From: SAR202-VII-2 sp965263165 | GTDB taxonomy: Bacteria > Chloroflexota > Dehalococcoidia > Lucifugimonadales > SAR202-VII-2 | Assembly (NCBI GenBank): GCA_965263165.1 | Contig: OZ253584.1 | Span: 2,790,001-2,854,000 of the forward strand | Direction of reading: 5' to 3' | Length of the DNA: 64,000 nt | Part shown: positions 34,243 to 43,532 of the stretch, piece by piece | How positions within the stretch are numbered: position 1 is the stretch's first letter | Layout: every line of letters begins with the position of its first letter | Made by a program: the position numbers and the translations under genes | The notes under the pieces: model-generated | What the model saw: the letters and a program-made list of their open reading frames with translations, nothing else | The model's database searches: none | Told to the model about the DNA's origin: nothing

Positions 34243-35694
34243 ATGGCTAGTCTCCCTCGCCCCGGAAGGGCGACGCCCTACCTCGCCCTAGCAGCCGCCT
34301 GCGCTGGGGTATTCAACGCCGCTCTCGACCAGACCACCATCGTTACGGCCCTCCCGGAAATCATGAGGGACCTGCGCCTGTCGATCCCCGACCTGGACCA
34401 GGTCATGTGGACGGTCTCCGGCTACCTACTGGGCTACACCGTCGCCATGCCTCTCATGGGCCGCCTGTCCGATGCCTACGGACGGCGCAGCGTGTACTTG
34501 TGGGCGACGGCCGTGTTTTGCAGCGGCTCGGCCCTCGCCGCGCTGGCTACAAACCTACCCTGGCTGGTGGCGTCGCGAATTGTCATGGCTGTGGGTGGCG
34601 GCGCCGTCGTGCCCGTCACCATCGCCCTCGCCGGGGACCTCCTGGACCCGAAGCGGCGCATCGTCGCTCTGGGCTTGGTGGGCGCCGCTGCGGAGACGGG
34701 CGCCGTGCTTGGGCCCGTGTGGGCGGGGGTCGTCATCAATCTCCTAGACTGGCGCTGGATCTTCTGGCTGAATCTGCCTTTCTCCGTCTTCGTCGTCATA
34801 CTGGTTGCCCTCTTTGTGACCGCCCGGCGGCCGGAAGGACCGAGGGTTCCGGTGGACTATCGAGGCGGTCTGCTGCTCGCAGCCACCCTTGCCGCAACCA
34901 CCATAGCCCTGTCGCGTTGGCGTGACTTCCCCTCGTTGGCCGTTCCTCTTCTCGCCCTGGGCGGACTTCTGCTCATCGCCTACGCCCTGAGCCAGCGGCG
35001 GACCTCTCACCCATTGGTTCCGTTGCACCTCTTCCGCAGCGGCCCCTTCGCCGGCGCCAATGCCTCGCACCTCTTCGTCGGGGCGGCGCTCATCATCGCC
35101 CTTGTCACCGTGCCCCTCCTCGCCAACACCGTCATGGAGCAGTCAGCAGTGGACGGCGGGCTGACGCTCCTGAGACTGACAGCGGCCATCCCCGTGGGCG
35201 CCATCGCAGGCGGGGCGATAGCCTCGCGGCTGGGCTACCGCCTGCCGACGCTCATAGGCTTGGGCCTGGCAGCGGCGGCCTTCCTGCTGATGAGCCAATG
35301 GCAGGTGGACGAGGGTCTGTCCACTATGACCGTCCATCTTGCCATGGCGGGGTTGGGGTTCGGGCTCGTCATCGCGCCCATAGCAGCGGCGGCCGTGAAC
35401 TCGGTTTCCCCCGGCGAGAGAGGCGCGGCGGCGGGCCTAGTTACGGCCATGCGCTTGCTCGGCATGACTGTCGGCCTTGCCGCCATCTCTTCCTACGGCA
35501 GCACCCGCTTCGATGCCCTCGCGACTGCCATCGACCTATCGTTGCTCGACCCCAAGTACGGTCAGGAGATTAGCGAGGCAGGGATGACGGTGTTCAGTGA
35601 GTTCTTCCTGGCGGCGATGGTCCTCTGCCTCATTGCGATGCTACCTGCCCTCTTGATGCGCACCATCAATCCAACCGAGGCGCCAACGCATTAG
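34243..35694 (+). CDS. DHA2-type MFS transporter (P55-like)
   Basis: The 483-residue, 14-helix major facilitator has motif C-like and D1 features: NAALDQTTIVTALPEIMRDL, the loop 2-3 motif GRLSDAYGRRSVYLW, and GAAAETGAVLGPVWAGVVI in helix 5. The usual family role is proton-driven efflux. Its position immediately after an LppX/LprG-like lipoprotein mirrors the mycobacterial LprG-P55 pair, which moves triacylglycerides and glycolipids. Lipid export is therefore a reasonable inference here, not a demonstrated role. Confidence 0.85.
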   Translation: MASLPRPGRATPYLALAAACAGVFNAALDQTTIVTALPEIMRDLRLSIPDLDQVMWTVSGYLLGYTVAMPLMGRLSDAYGRRSVYLWATAVFCSGSALAALATNLPWLVASRIVMAVGGGAVVPVTIALAGDLLDPKRRIVALGLVGAAAETGAVLGPVWAGVVINLLDWRWIFWLNLPFSVFVVILVALFVTARRPEGPRVPVDYRGGLLLAATLAATTIALSRWRDFPSLAVPLLALGGLLLIAYALSQRRTSHPLVPLHLFRSGPFAGANASHLFVGAALIIALVTVPLLANTVMEQSAVDGGLTLLRLTAAIPVGAIAGGAIASRLGYRLPTLIGLGLAAAAFLLMSQWQVDEGLSTMTVHLAMAGLGFGLVIAPIAAAAVNSVSPGERGAAAGLVTAMRLLGMTVGLAAISSYGSTRFDALATAIDLSLLDPKYGQEISEAGMTVFSEFFLAAMVLCLIAMLPALLMRTINPTEAPTH

Positions 35695-35766
35695 CAGCCT
35701 TGACGGACGCCTGGCGCGCCGGCGGGACCGTGACGAACGCTATTGGCAGGCGCGCCGGCGGCGCGC

Positions 35767-36180
35767 TCAGGCCGGGTGAAAAGCCACCGTGGGATGGTCG
35801 CCGCCCGCCTCGGAGAAGTCCGCCTCCAGTGCCATGCCTACGTGAATAGACTCAGGGCGGCTGGCGTCGACGCCAAGGACCAGAGCGCTAATGGTTGGTC
35901 CCTCCTCCAGCTTCACAAGGCCCGTGCAATACGGGACGTTCCTCCCGTACCCCCTCTCTTCCATCGCCGAGGGCGCCACCCGGATGCAGGTGAACGTGCT
36001 CAGGCTACCCCTCCCCTGGAGGGGGCGCCAAGCCATGTCCCGCCCACCGCACGAAATGCAGATAGGCCGGGGAGGTAGGTACAACTCGCCGCAACCCGTA
36101 CACGCCGACCCCATCAGCGCGCCATCCTTCAGGTGGCCATAGAAAGCGGCGGCGGTAAAGCGGAGCGTTTCGCCTGTCAT
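35767..36180 (-). CDS. DUF35/OB-fold zinc-ribbon protein (ChsH2-like)
   Basis: The 137-residue protein has an N-terminal helix and a rubredoxin-like zinc ribbon, C-x2-C-x10-C-x2-C (CTGCGELYLPPRPICISCG, about residues 27-45). An OB-fold follows (WRPLQGRGSLSTFTCIRVAP...ISALVLGV). Such proteins partner thiolases or acyl-CoA hydratases and may bind acyl-CoA. No thiolase is adjacent here, so the partner must be elsewhere. The CaiB-type CoA transferase 1.2 kb away suggests a shared acyl-CoA theme. Confidence 0.8.
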   Translation of the reverse strand: MTGETLRFTAAAFYGHLKDGALMGSACTGCGELYLPPRPICISCGGRDMAWRPLQGRGSLSTFTCIRVAPSAMEERGYGRNVPYCTGLVKLEEGPTISALVLGVDASRPESIHVGMALEADFSEAGGDHPTVAFHPA

Positions 36181-36285
36181 TGCTCATCCCTTCGAGCCGA
36201 CTGGTGTCCTGAACCGCGCGCTGGATGTCCATCCGAAAGGGAGGACATTCGCCGATAGCCCGCCCGCGCAGAGAAGAGGGGGATG

Positions 36286-36828
36286 CTACAGCGGCTCTGA
36301 AAGGCGCTCCCACTCCGAGCGCCACAGTTCCATGTAGATGAACTTCTTTCCGGCGCGCTGCACAGTCTTGATCACGGTGAAGCCGCACTTCTCGAAACAG
36401 CGCTGCGCACGGACATTCCATTCCAGCGTGTGTAGGTAGATGCGTTCCAGTTTCGCCGACGAGAAGATGTGCTCGACCAGCACCGACACCGCTTCGAGCC
36501 CGTATCCCTGATCCCAGTACTTCCTGTCGCCAATCATGATGCCCAGTTCGGCCTGCTTCCTGTGGGTGTCGATGTCGTAGTACATGCAGTTGCCAATGTG
36601 TCTGCCGGACAGCGTGTCGATGGCCAGTCGGCGGGTTCCCGGGATCGGCGACTGCATGTCCTCAGCGAAAAATTTGGCGAATTCCGGAAAGGACATGTGC
36701 AACGGGGCGGCGGCGTCCAGGCGGGCAAGCTCTTCGTCCGAGCGCCACTGGTAGTCGTTCCAGGCGTCTTCCAAGCTCTTTTCCCGGAGACGGAGCCGGT
36801 CGCGGCGAAGCTTGGCCTTCGTCGTCAT
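36286..36828 (-). CDS. GNAT family acetyltransferase (RimJ/RimL type)
   Basis: The 180-residue protein has the acetyl-CoA-binding motif around IGDRKYWDQGYGLEAVSVLVEHIF (RxxGxG/A-like) and the C-terminal ERIYLHTLEWNVRAQRCFEKCGF characteristic of RimJ/RimL-type N-acetyltransferases. Targets may be ribosomal proteins, amines or antibiotics. Its ATG overlaps the stop of the upstream NUDIX gene (36825-36828), so the two are co-translated. Confidence 0.83.
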   Translation of the reverse strand: MTTKAKLRRDRLRLREKSLEDAWNDYQWRSDEELARLDAAAPLHMSFPEFAKFFAEDMQSPIPGTRRLAIDTLSGRHIGNCMYYDIDTHRKQAELGIMIGDRKYWDQGYGLEAVSVLVEHIFSSAKLERIYLHTLEWNVRAQRCFEKCGFTVIKTVQRAGKKFIYMELWRSEWERLSEPL

Positions 36829-37271
36829 TCCCCCCGCTCCCGCACCATCTGAACGGCCTTCGAAAGGATGTTGCGCTCGCTCGGGTAGCTGAGAGCCTCC
36901 AAAGCGTCGGCGCTATCGAACCAGGACACTACGTCGAACTCGGGGTCGTGGTCTTCCACCGAGCCTCCCAGGGCGGACATAAGGTAGAAGTGAACGGTCT
37001 TGAAGCAGCGAACCCTGTCCGGCCGAACAAACCAGTACTGGATCTTGTCAATGGACTTCTCGAGCCTCACCTGGAGGCCCGTCTCCTCGTTGACCTCCCG
37101 GAGGGCCGTCTCCTCCAGCGTTTCCCCGACGTCGGGCGTACCCTTGGGCAGCGCCCACAACTTGGGCCTTGTGCGCCCGCAGAGCGCCACCTCCAAGGCA
37201 TCCCCGGCCCTCCGATAAACCACCCCTCCCGCGGATACCAATCGCTCTACTGTGCCGTTGTCCTTGGTCAT
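36825..37271 (-). CDS. NUDIX hydrolase
   Basis: The NUDIX box GTPDVGETLEETALREVNEETGL matches the consensus, with the metal-binding REVNEE core, in a product of 148 residues starting at ATG 37271. Earlier in-frame starts at 37301 and 37340 only add a basic leader. The segment AGGVVYRRAGDALEVALCGR and the KLWALPKG phrase fit diadenosine-polyphosphate or (d)NTP hydrolases of the MutT type. It is coupled to the GNAT gene downstream. Confidence 0.85.
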   Translation of the reverse strand: MTKDNGTVERLVSAGGVVYRRAGDALEVALCGRTRPKLWALPKGTPDVGETLEETALREVNEETGLQVRLEKSIDKIQYWFVRPDRVRCFKTVHFYLMSALGGSVEDHDPEFDVVSWFDSADALEALSYPSERNILSKAVQMVRERGE

Positions 37272-37415
37272 CAACCTGCCCTTCCCGCCATTCCCCGCCA
37301 TTTTAGGAGTGGCTCCAGGGAGCGTCAAGGCAAACGCCAACGGCGCCCAGGCTTTGCCATCCTTTCGACGTAGGTGCTAGATTCCCTTGGAATGCGTTCT
37401 CCGGGGAGGAGCACA

Positions 37416-38612
37416 ATGCCGGACGTGCTGGAAGGCCTGAAAGTTCTGGACCTTTCTCAAATGTGGGCGACGCCGGGGGCCGCCGCCTATCTTTCCGACT
37501 TCGGCGCCGAGGTAGTCAAGGTGGAACCCCTCTGGGGAGACGATGCCCGCAGAACTTTCACCCAGCCGCCCATGCCGAACGGCGAGAGCAGAGCCTACCT
37601 TGTCGTCAATCGCAACAAGCGCGGTTTGGCCATTGATCTGACGAAGCCGCAGGGCAGAGACGTGGTCAGCGCCCTCGCCGCCCAGTCCGACGTTGTACTG
37701 CACAACTTCCGCCCGGGCGTGGTCGAGCGGCTGGGTCTGGACTATGCAACCCTCTCGGCCCGCAACCCCGGCCTCATCTACGCCGCCGTCACCGCCTATG
37801 GCAAACGAGGCCCCTTCGCCCTCCGGCGCGGCTATGACCGCCTTTTTCAGGCCCTTTCCGGCCTTATGGGACGCCGCAGACTGCCCGACGGCACCCCCTT
37901 GGGGGCGGGCGTCTGGGCGTCCGACATGTCCGCTCCCCTTGCCATAGCCTACGGTGTCCTGCTGGCCCTGCTGCATCGCGAACGGACGGGCCTCGGCCAG
38001 CAGGTGGAGACCTCGCTGCTGCACATGGCCCTTGCCATGCAGGCCGTGGACATGGTCCGCCTGGAAGACGCCCCGCCGCCCGAAAGCCCCTTTCGCGACC
38101 CGGCCGCCCAGGCCATGTTCGGCAGCTATCGTTGCGCCGACGGCACCTGGCTCACCATCGTCGTGGTGTCGGAACGAGACTGGCGCGCCCTCTGCGAATG
38201 TCTGGCCCTCTCCCATCTGGTTGACAACCCCGGGTTGAACAGCGCCGCCAAGCGCATCGCCCGCAGCGACGACCTCTATCATCTCCTCACCGGCATCTTC
38301 GAAACCCAACCCCGCGCATCCTGGATTGAGCGCTTCGCCGAGCATGACGTGCCCGGCGCTCCCGTGCTGTCCCCCGAGGAAGTGTTCGACTCGCCCCAGG
38401 TGGCAGCCAACGACATGCTCGCCTCAATAGAACAGCCGCCTGTGGGGAGGGTCCGTTACATGAACGTCCCCGTCCATCTCTCCGTCACGCCCGGCGCGGT
38501 CCGGTCCCCGGCGCCCGTGGAAATCGGCCGAGACACCGAAGCCATCCTGTCGGAACTGGGCTACGGACCGGAGGAACGGGAAGCCATGCGGCAAATGGGC
38601 GTTATCCACTAG
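37416..38612 (+). CDS. CaiB/BaiF family CoA transferase
   Basis: The 398-residue class III CoA transferase begins EGLKVLDLSQMWATPGAAAYLSDFGAEVVKVEP. It has NRNKRGLAIDLTKPQGRDVV, the acyl-CoA contact region VVLHNFRPGVVERLGLDY and the catalytic Asp segment GVWASDMSAPLAIAYG (about residues 167-182). These enzymes move CoA between carboxylic acids without ATP. The start is ATG 37416, preceded by GGGGAGGAG; the upstream frame to 37374 is unlikely. The substrate is unknown. Confidence 0.88.
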   Translation: MPDVLEGLKVLDLSQMWATPGAAAYLSDFGAEVVKVEPLWGDDARRTFTQPPMPNGESRAYLVVNRNKRGLAIDLTKPQGRDVVSALAAQSDVVLHNFRPGVVERLGLDYATLSARNPGLIYAAVTAYGKRGPFALRRGYDRLFQALSGLMGRRRLPDGTPLGAGVWASDMSAPLAIAYGVLLALLHRERTGLGQQVETSLLHMALAMQAVDMVRLEDAPPPESPFRDPAAQAMFGSYRCADGTWLTIVVVSERDWRALCECLALSHLVDNPGLNSAAKRIARSDDLYHLLTGIFETQPRASWIERFAEHDVPGAPVLSPEEVFDSPQVAANDMLASIEQPPVGRVRYMNVPVHLSVTPGAVRSPAPVEIGRDTEAILSELGYGPEEREAMRQMGVIH

Positions 38613-38630
38613 CACCCGGCGCGCGTCTTG

Positions 38631-38660
38631 TTGACCCTCCCGCAAGTCCCTTGCTAGACT
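38631..38660 (+). promoter_or_regulatory. Promoter of tRNA-Arg
   Basis: TTGACC (38631-38636) and TAGACT (38655-38660) are 18 bp apart, placing the start of transcription a few bases before the tRNA. Confidence 0.6.
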
Positions 38661-38671
38661 TGGATTGGCAA

Positions 38672-38747
38672 GCCCCAGTAGCTCAACGGATAGAGCGGTG
38701 GACTTCTAATCCTCAGGCTGTGGGTTCGAATCCCGCCTGGGGCGCCA
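38672..38747 (+). tRNA. tRNA-Arg (anticodon TCT)
   Basis: The full cloverleaf is visible. The acceptor stem pairs GCCCCAG with CTGGGGC, and the D arm is GCTC...GAGC. The anticodon loop CTTCTAA gives anticodon TCT, reading AGA. The T arm is GTGGG-TTCGAAT-CCCGC. CCA is encoded (38745-38747). One T-T mismatch is seen in the anticodon stem. It stands alone between the CaiB gene and the SnoaL-like gene. Confidence 0.95.
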
Positions 38748-38923
38748 ACCCTTGAATAACAACGTAGACGCCAAGCGGCGGCCTTTCCCCAGCGCCGCCC
38801 GGCGCATCGCACCGGCGCCATTTGACAGGTGCCCGGCCCAAGCATACGCTATCCTTCGCCTTCGCCCCACCGGGCAAAGGCTCAGCTACGATTCCAGTCG
38901 CGGCAACCGCCAGAGGAGACCCG

Positions 38924-39352
38924 ATGTCGGAGTACAACAAGACGTTGGTGCGCAGGTTCTATCAGGAAGTCGAGAACGAGGGAAACCTCGATCTGATCGA
39001 CGAGCTTTTCGACCCCAACTTTCGGGACGTCTACAACACCGTTGCTCCCTTCCCCATCGTCGGCGCGGAGGCAGTTAAGAAGCTGGCCGCCGCCCTCAAG
39101 TCCATGATGGACATCCACTTGGAGATTGCCGACCTTGTCGCCGAGGATGACCTCGTAGTGGCCCGCCTTTCCGGCCACCTCACCCACAAGTTCGATTTCA
39201 TGGGGGTTCCCCCAACCAACAGGCAGTTTCCCGTCAACGGCGTGGAGATCTTCCGCGTCGCCAACGGCAAGCTGTCCGAGCGTTGGGTATTCATCGACCA
39301 GCTACCGATGATGCAGGAGCTCGGCGTGGTCCCGTCTCCTGGCCGGGGCTAG
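38924..39352 (+). CDS. SnoaL-like/NTF2-fold protein
   Basis: The 142-residue protein has the pattern of the SnoaL-like cyclase and ester-cyclase family: VRRFYQEVENEGNLDLIDELFDPNFRD at the N-terminus, then MMDIHLEIADLVAEDDLVVARLSG and GVEIFRVANGKLSERWVFID. The fold is a cone-shaped NTF2-like alpha+beta barrel. Many members have no known reaction. The start is ATG 38924, preceded by AGAGGAG; the longer frame from 38822 runs toward the tRNA and is not supported. Confidence 0.8.
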   Translation: MSEYNKTLVRRFYQEVENEGNLDLIDELFDPNFRDVYNTVAPFPIVGAEAVKKLAAALKSMMDIHLEIADLVAEDDLVVARLSGHLTHKFDFMGVPPTNRQFPVNGVEIFRVANGKLSERWVFIDQLPMMQELGVVPSPGRG

Positions 39353-39437
39353 CTGAGTCCTGCCGGCGAACCCCACAGAGCAGGGCCTGCGCCGCCCCCA
39401 AGCGGCGGCGGTCTGGTGATGCCGAGGAGGCAAGCAA

Positions 39438-40376
39438 ATGAACGTGCTCAGCGTCGGCGCCGGCCTGGTCGGCTGCAACTTTGCCAGGGAAATGACCTCC
39501 AGGGGCCATCGCGTCGTTCTCTATGACGCCGCCCCCAACCACCCCTACATCCAGAGCGTTTCCCCCGGCGTCCCCGTCATCCGCGGCGACATGCGGGACC
39601 TGGCGGCAGTCATCGAGGCGATGCAGGCACACCACATAGACACCGCCTTCGTATCGGCATTTCTCATCGGCCAGACCATTGCCGAACATCCGTTCTCCGG
39701 CGTGCTCGCCAACGTGGCCGGGCCGCTCACGGCCATGGAAGCCCTCCGGCTTGCCGGAGGCAGGAAGATGGTCTTCGCCGGCACCCAGGGGGTCTACCAG
39801 TTCCAGCCAACACCCCCTCACCCCATCCGGGAAGACCACCCCACGGTGTCGGGCCACTTCTACATGTCGACCAAGCTGGCCTGCGAAGAGCTTCTGACCA
39901 CATACGCCGCTCACTACGACATCGAGTTCGCCACTACCCGCTTTGCCCAAGTCTACGGCTACGGCCATTATCTCGGCGGCGACCTGGCCGGGCCGGCCCT
40001 GCATGACGTCCTGGTAGACGCCCTGACCGGGAGGCCCGTCAGTCTGGACCCAGGCGTCCTGGACTACAACGACTACGTCTACGCCAAGGACGTGGCTCAG
40101 GGCGTGGCCAACGCCTGCGAACAGCCCCTGAAGAGTACGCTGTACAATCTCGGCTCCGGCGCCGTTTCCAGCGGAGAGGACGTGGCAAACGCGATTCGGA
40201 AGGCCGCTCCGGGAGTAGACGTTCAGATGCTCAGCGCCCCGGTCGTGGGGCCGTTCTGGGTCCACGAGCAACGGCTGGATAACACCCGCGCCGCCGAGGA
40301 GCTGGGCTACAAGCCCCGGTACGGCCTCATTGAGGGCGTGGCCGAGTTCTTGGACGACCTCAAACAGGACGGCTAG
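39438..40376 (+). CDS. NAD-dependent epimerase/dehydratase (extended SDR)
   Basis: The 312-residue protein has the Rossmann glycine motif VGAGLVGCNFA at the start. The catalytic Tyr and Lys are in HFYMSTKLACEELL (about residues 143-156), and an extended-SDR NAG-like region is at ANVAGPLTAMEAL. The C-terminal half binds the substrate, typically a nucleotide sugar. A Ser/Thr upstream of the Tyr is present in VFAGTQGVYQF. Neighbouring enzymes are catabolic, so a non-sugar substrate is also possible. Confidence 0.85.
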   Translation: MNVLSVGAGLVGCNFAREMTSRGHRVVLYDAAPNHPYIQSVSPGVPVIRGDMRDLAAVIEAMQAHHIDTAFVSAFLIGQTIAEHPFSGVLANVAGPLTAMEALRLAGGRKMVFAGTQGVYQFQPTPPHPIREDHPTVSGHFYMSTKLACEELLTTYAAHYDIEFATTRFAQVYGYGHYLGGDLAGPALHDVLVDALTGRPVSLDPGVLDYNDYVYAKDVAQGVANACEQPLKSTLYNLGSGAVSSGEDVANAIRKAAPGVDVQMLSAPVVGPFWVHEQRLDNTRAAEELGYKPRYGLIEGVAEFLDDLKQDG

Positions 40377-40591
40377 CCATCATACCCAGGGACGTTGCTA
40401 CAAGCGCTAGGTGTTAGGAAGGAGGCCACTTCTCAACCGGCGCGCCCGCGAGCCACACAAGAGCCTCGCCACCGCCGAACATAAGCCTTGGCCGCAGCTA
40501 GGGCTGCGGCAGATTGAAGGCCACAGGCTCTCGGCAAACGAGGCCCTCGTCACAAAGCTAACGACATCGAACACTTGCAAGGGGAGGCGCA

Positions 40592-41551
40592 ATGCAAACA
40601 GTGGGATTCATTGGACTGGGCAAGATGGGCGGGCCGGTGGCGCAGCGCATCCAATCAAAGGGATTTCCCATGGTCGTCTTCGACCTCGATGAGGCGGCGA
40701 CCCGTCCCTTCCTAGAGCGGGGCGCCCGCCTCGCCTCCTCCGGCGCCGAGGCGGCAAGCCTTTCGGACGTTATCCTCACGGCGGTCCCCATGCCGGCGGA
40801 CGTCCAGGGAGCGGCCATCGGCAGGGGCGGCGTCGTCGAGGGGATACGCAAGGACAGCATCTACATAGACATTTCCACCAGCAGCCCAAACCTCGTCAGA
40901 GAGCTCGAGCCCCAATTCCGCGCCAAAGGGGCATGGATCCTCGATGCGCCCGTGGGCGGAGGCCAGCCCGGCTACGAGCGCGGCGTCCACGAAATCATGG
41001 TCGGCGGCGACCGCGACGTCTACGAGCGCGCAAAGCCCGTTTTCCAGGCATACGGAGACCAGATCATCTACGCCGGACCCCTGGGTTCCGGCGCCGTCTG
41101 CAAGCTCATGCACCAGATGATTGGCTCGGGGATATCCCAGGTTCTCGCCGAAGGCATGACCCTGGGCGTCAAGGCAGGCGTCGAGCCGCGCATTATCTGG
41201 GAGTCGGTGCGGCGGGGTCTGGTGGGCCGCATGCACATCATGCACGAGCAGATGCCCGAACAGGTCTTCACCGGCCAGTACGAGCCGGCCCTCTTCTCGC
41301 TGAATCTCCTCCGCAAGGACGTGGGCTTGGCCACCGAGCTCGGAAGGCAGCTCAACGTCCCCCTCCCCATGTCCGGCCTCGTCGAGCAGATTCAGATGCA
41401 CGCCCTCAATCGGGGTTGGGGCAACGGCTCCGGCTATACCGTCTACTTCCAACTCCAGGAGGAAGCTGCCGGCGTCAGCCTCCGCGCCGACGTTGACATC
41501 GAGAAGGCAGCTTCCTACATCTCAACCAACGGAGACCCCGAAATCGAATAG
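40592..41551 (+). CDS. Beta-hydroxyacid dehydrogenase (3-hydroxyisobutyrate dehydrogenase-like)
   Basis: The 319-residue protein shows the family order: VGFIGLGKMGGPVAQRI (NAD(P) binding), the substrate motif DAPVGGGQPGYERGVHEIMVGG (about residues 117-138), and the catalytic lysine in GSGAVCKLMHQMI (about 166-178). Known relatives oxidise 3-hydroxyisobutyrate, tartronate semialdehyde or 6-phosphogluconate. The start is ATG 40592 with GGGGAGG upstream. It is followed by a 715-bp gap holding repeat A copy 3. Confidence 0.87.
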   Translation: MQTVGFIGLGKMGGPVAQRIQSKGFPMVVFDLDEAATRPFLERGARLASSGAEAASLSDVILTAVPMPADVQGAAIGRGGVVEGIRKDSIYIDISTSSPNLVRELEPQFRAKGAWILDAPVGGGQPGYERGVHEIMVGGDRDVYERAKPVFQAYGDQIIYAGPLGSGAVCKLMHQMIGSGISQVLAEGMTLGVKAGVEPRIIWESVRRGLVGRMHIMHEQMPEQVFTGQYEPALFSLNLLRKDVGLATELGRQLNVPLPMSGLVEQIQMHALNRGWGNGSGYTVYFQLQEEAAGVSLRADVDIEKAASYISTNGDPEIE

Positions 41552-41697
41552 GCAACAGCCTCGCCAACGCAGGCGTAGGCGGGCGCCGGCGGCCTCCCAA
41601 GGGCAACAGCGGCGGGACCGCGAGCGGTAATCTATAGCGCCTCCATGTGAAACCTGTCAGGACTCTAAGCCGGTTGGAAGGAATTCGTTACGCGTAT

Positions 41698-42046
41698 CAG
41701 CCGGATTTCGGGGTTTCCAGGCACGGAGCCGTAACAGAGGCATAACAAAGCCGTAAGAGAGCTGTGGATGAGCTGTAGTGAAGTCGTAGCGAGGTCGTAG
41801 CGAACCGTAATGAACCGTGGCGGAGCCGTATGGCTCCAAAGAGCTTGTCTCGAAACGGCATTGGCTCTGATCCCACCCTTCCTCGGACGGTCGTGCGCCT
41901 GGGGGATGTTCCCCAGACGCCCTGCCACAGGGGATCTCTCTCTGGATTCCCCCAGTCCAAATGTATACGGCAGGCTCCAAGGAAGAGAAGCGGGCCTGCG
42001 GTGCACTTCATGGCGATACTATAGCACAATCGTTCGCATTTTGCAA
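41698..42046 (-). repeat. Repeat A, copy 3 (full length)
   Basis: The minus-strand promoter is TTGCAA (42041-42046), 17 bp, TATAGT (42018-42023). The conserved core includes stem halves at 41976-41985 and 41878-41887. The array (about 41735-41825) consists of nine 11-bp units of the TACGGTTCGC/TACGACTTCAC type, distinct from other copies. The tail CCGAAATCCGGCTG is present; the distal CTTTGATTG segment is missing. The rest of 41552-42266 shows nothing clear. Confidence 0.87.
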
Positions 42047-42266
42047 GTAGGCGGGGACGGGAGGGATTGCCCTGCGTGCGGAGGGCTGGTGGGGGTTGGT
42101 ATTGATTACTCTCTTGCCGTCATTGCCAGCTTCACAACCGGCTCCAACGAGGCGCTTCTTTCATCCCCAGGTGGGGAATCTGGGTTGACGCCCTCGCTTG
42201 ACAGAATCTCGGAGACGTGAGAGAACGGCGCTACAGTTGGAAGACTTGCGCCCGGAGGGGGTAACC

Positions 42267-43412
42267 ATGTCTAAGGATGGCTTTCGGATTCTCGACAGCG
42301 ACATGCACATCATGGAGCCGCCCGACCTCTGGCAGCGTTACATCGACCCCTTCTACAGGGATCGGGCGCCCATCGGGCTCATCGAAAGCGTGAGAGACCT
42401 CCGCATGGTGGACCCCCAGGGCAAGCCTTGGGGCATGCCCGCCGTGGCGCCTGTGCAGGACGTCCCGGGCGTAGGGCCCGGCAGGAAGTTCCTGGAGGAC
42501 TACGCCCGCTACCAGGACCATCACGACCGCGGCTGGACGCCCGAAGTCCAGTTGGAGGCCATGGAGAAGGAAGGCATCGACGTGGCCATCCTCTATCCCA
42601 CCCGCGGCCTCCACACCCTCTCCCGGTCCGACCTCGACGCGCCCTTCGCCGCCGCTCTCTCCAGGGCCTACAACGACTGGCTCTACGACTTCTGCAGGCC
42701 GGACCCCGAACGAATGCTCGGCGTCGCCATGATCTCGCCCTTTGATGTTGACGACGCCGTTGAGGAGACCAAGCGCGCCGTGAAGGAACTGGGATTCCGC
42801 GGCGTGTTCATGCGGGCCAACATCGTTACCGGCCGCAACTGGCATGACCCCTACTACGACCCGCTCTGGTCCATCCTGGAAGAGTTGGACGTCCCTATGG
42901 GCTTCCACGAGTCGGCCGCCGCCGGCGTGCCCCAGGTGGGAGAACAGTTCGAGCCGGACTTCATGCTCCGCCACACCTACTCCCACTCCGTCGAGCAGAT
43001 GATGGCACTCGGCGCCATGTGCGCCGGCGGCGTCTTGGAGCGGCATCCCAAGCTGCGGGTTGCGTTCCTCGAAGGCAACTCCGCCTGGCTTCCCTGGCTG
43101 CTTTGGCGTCTCGATGAGCACTGGGAGATGTTCGCCGACCTCTATGTGCCAGACACCACGTTGAAGCCCAGCGAGGTCTTCCGGCGGCAGGGTTACACGT
43201 CCGTCGACTCGGAGGAGGACGTGGTCAAATACGCCATTGACTACGTCGGCAACGACAATATCGTTTACTCCACGGACTACCCACATATCGACGCCAAGTA
43301 CCCCTACGGAGCGGACACGTTCCTAAAGCTCCCCATCACCGACGAAGACAAGCGGAAGATCCTGTGGGACAACTGCGCCGCGTTCTACGGCGTGGGCGTA
43401 ACCGTCAGCTAG
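42267..43412 (+). CDS. Amidohydrolase family protein (ACMSD/gamma-resorcylate decarboxylase-like)
   Basis: The 381-residue metal-dependent TIM-barrel protein starts with the metal motif RILDSDMHIMEPPDLW. It has MEKEGIDVAILYPTRGL, GFRGVFMRANIVTGRNWHDPYYDPLW and a C-terminal metal Asp in VYSTDYPHIDAKYPYG. Family members decarboxylate or hydrolyse aromatic acids and related compounds. The start is ATG 42267 with GGAGGGGG upstream. The SAR202-like setting fits use of recalcitrant organic matter, but no substrate can be named. Confidence 0.85.
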   Translation: MSKDGFRILDSDMHIMEPPDLWQRYIDPFYRDRAPIGLIESVRDLRMVDPQGKPWGMPAVAPVQDVPGVGPGRKFLEDYARYQDHHDRGWTPEVQLEAMEKEGIDVAILYPTRGLHTLSRSDLDAPFAAALSRAYNDWLYDFCRPDPERMLGVAMISPFDVDDAVEETKRAVKELGFRGVFMRANIVTGRNWHDPYYDPLWSILEELDVPMGFHESAAAGVPQVGEQFEPDFMLRHTYSHSVEQMMALGAMCAGGVLERHPKLRVAFLEGNSAWLPWLLWRLDEHWEMFADLYVPDTTLKPSEVFRRQGYTSVDSEEDVVKYAIDYVGNDNIVYSTDYPHIDAKYPYGADTFLKLPITDEDKRKILWDNCAAFYGVGVTVS

Positions 43413-43532
43413 CGTCCCACACATGCGGCGCCTTTCCGGCGAAAGCCTGTCCCACCCTTGGGTGATGGGTGGGACAGGAAAACAATGGCACCCCGCCGGC
43501 ATAGCCCACCGAGCGGGGTGCAGAGGATGCAG

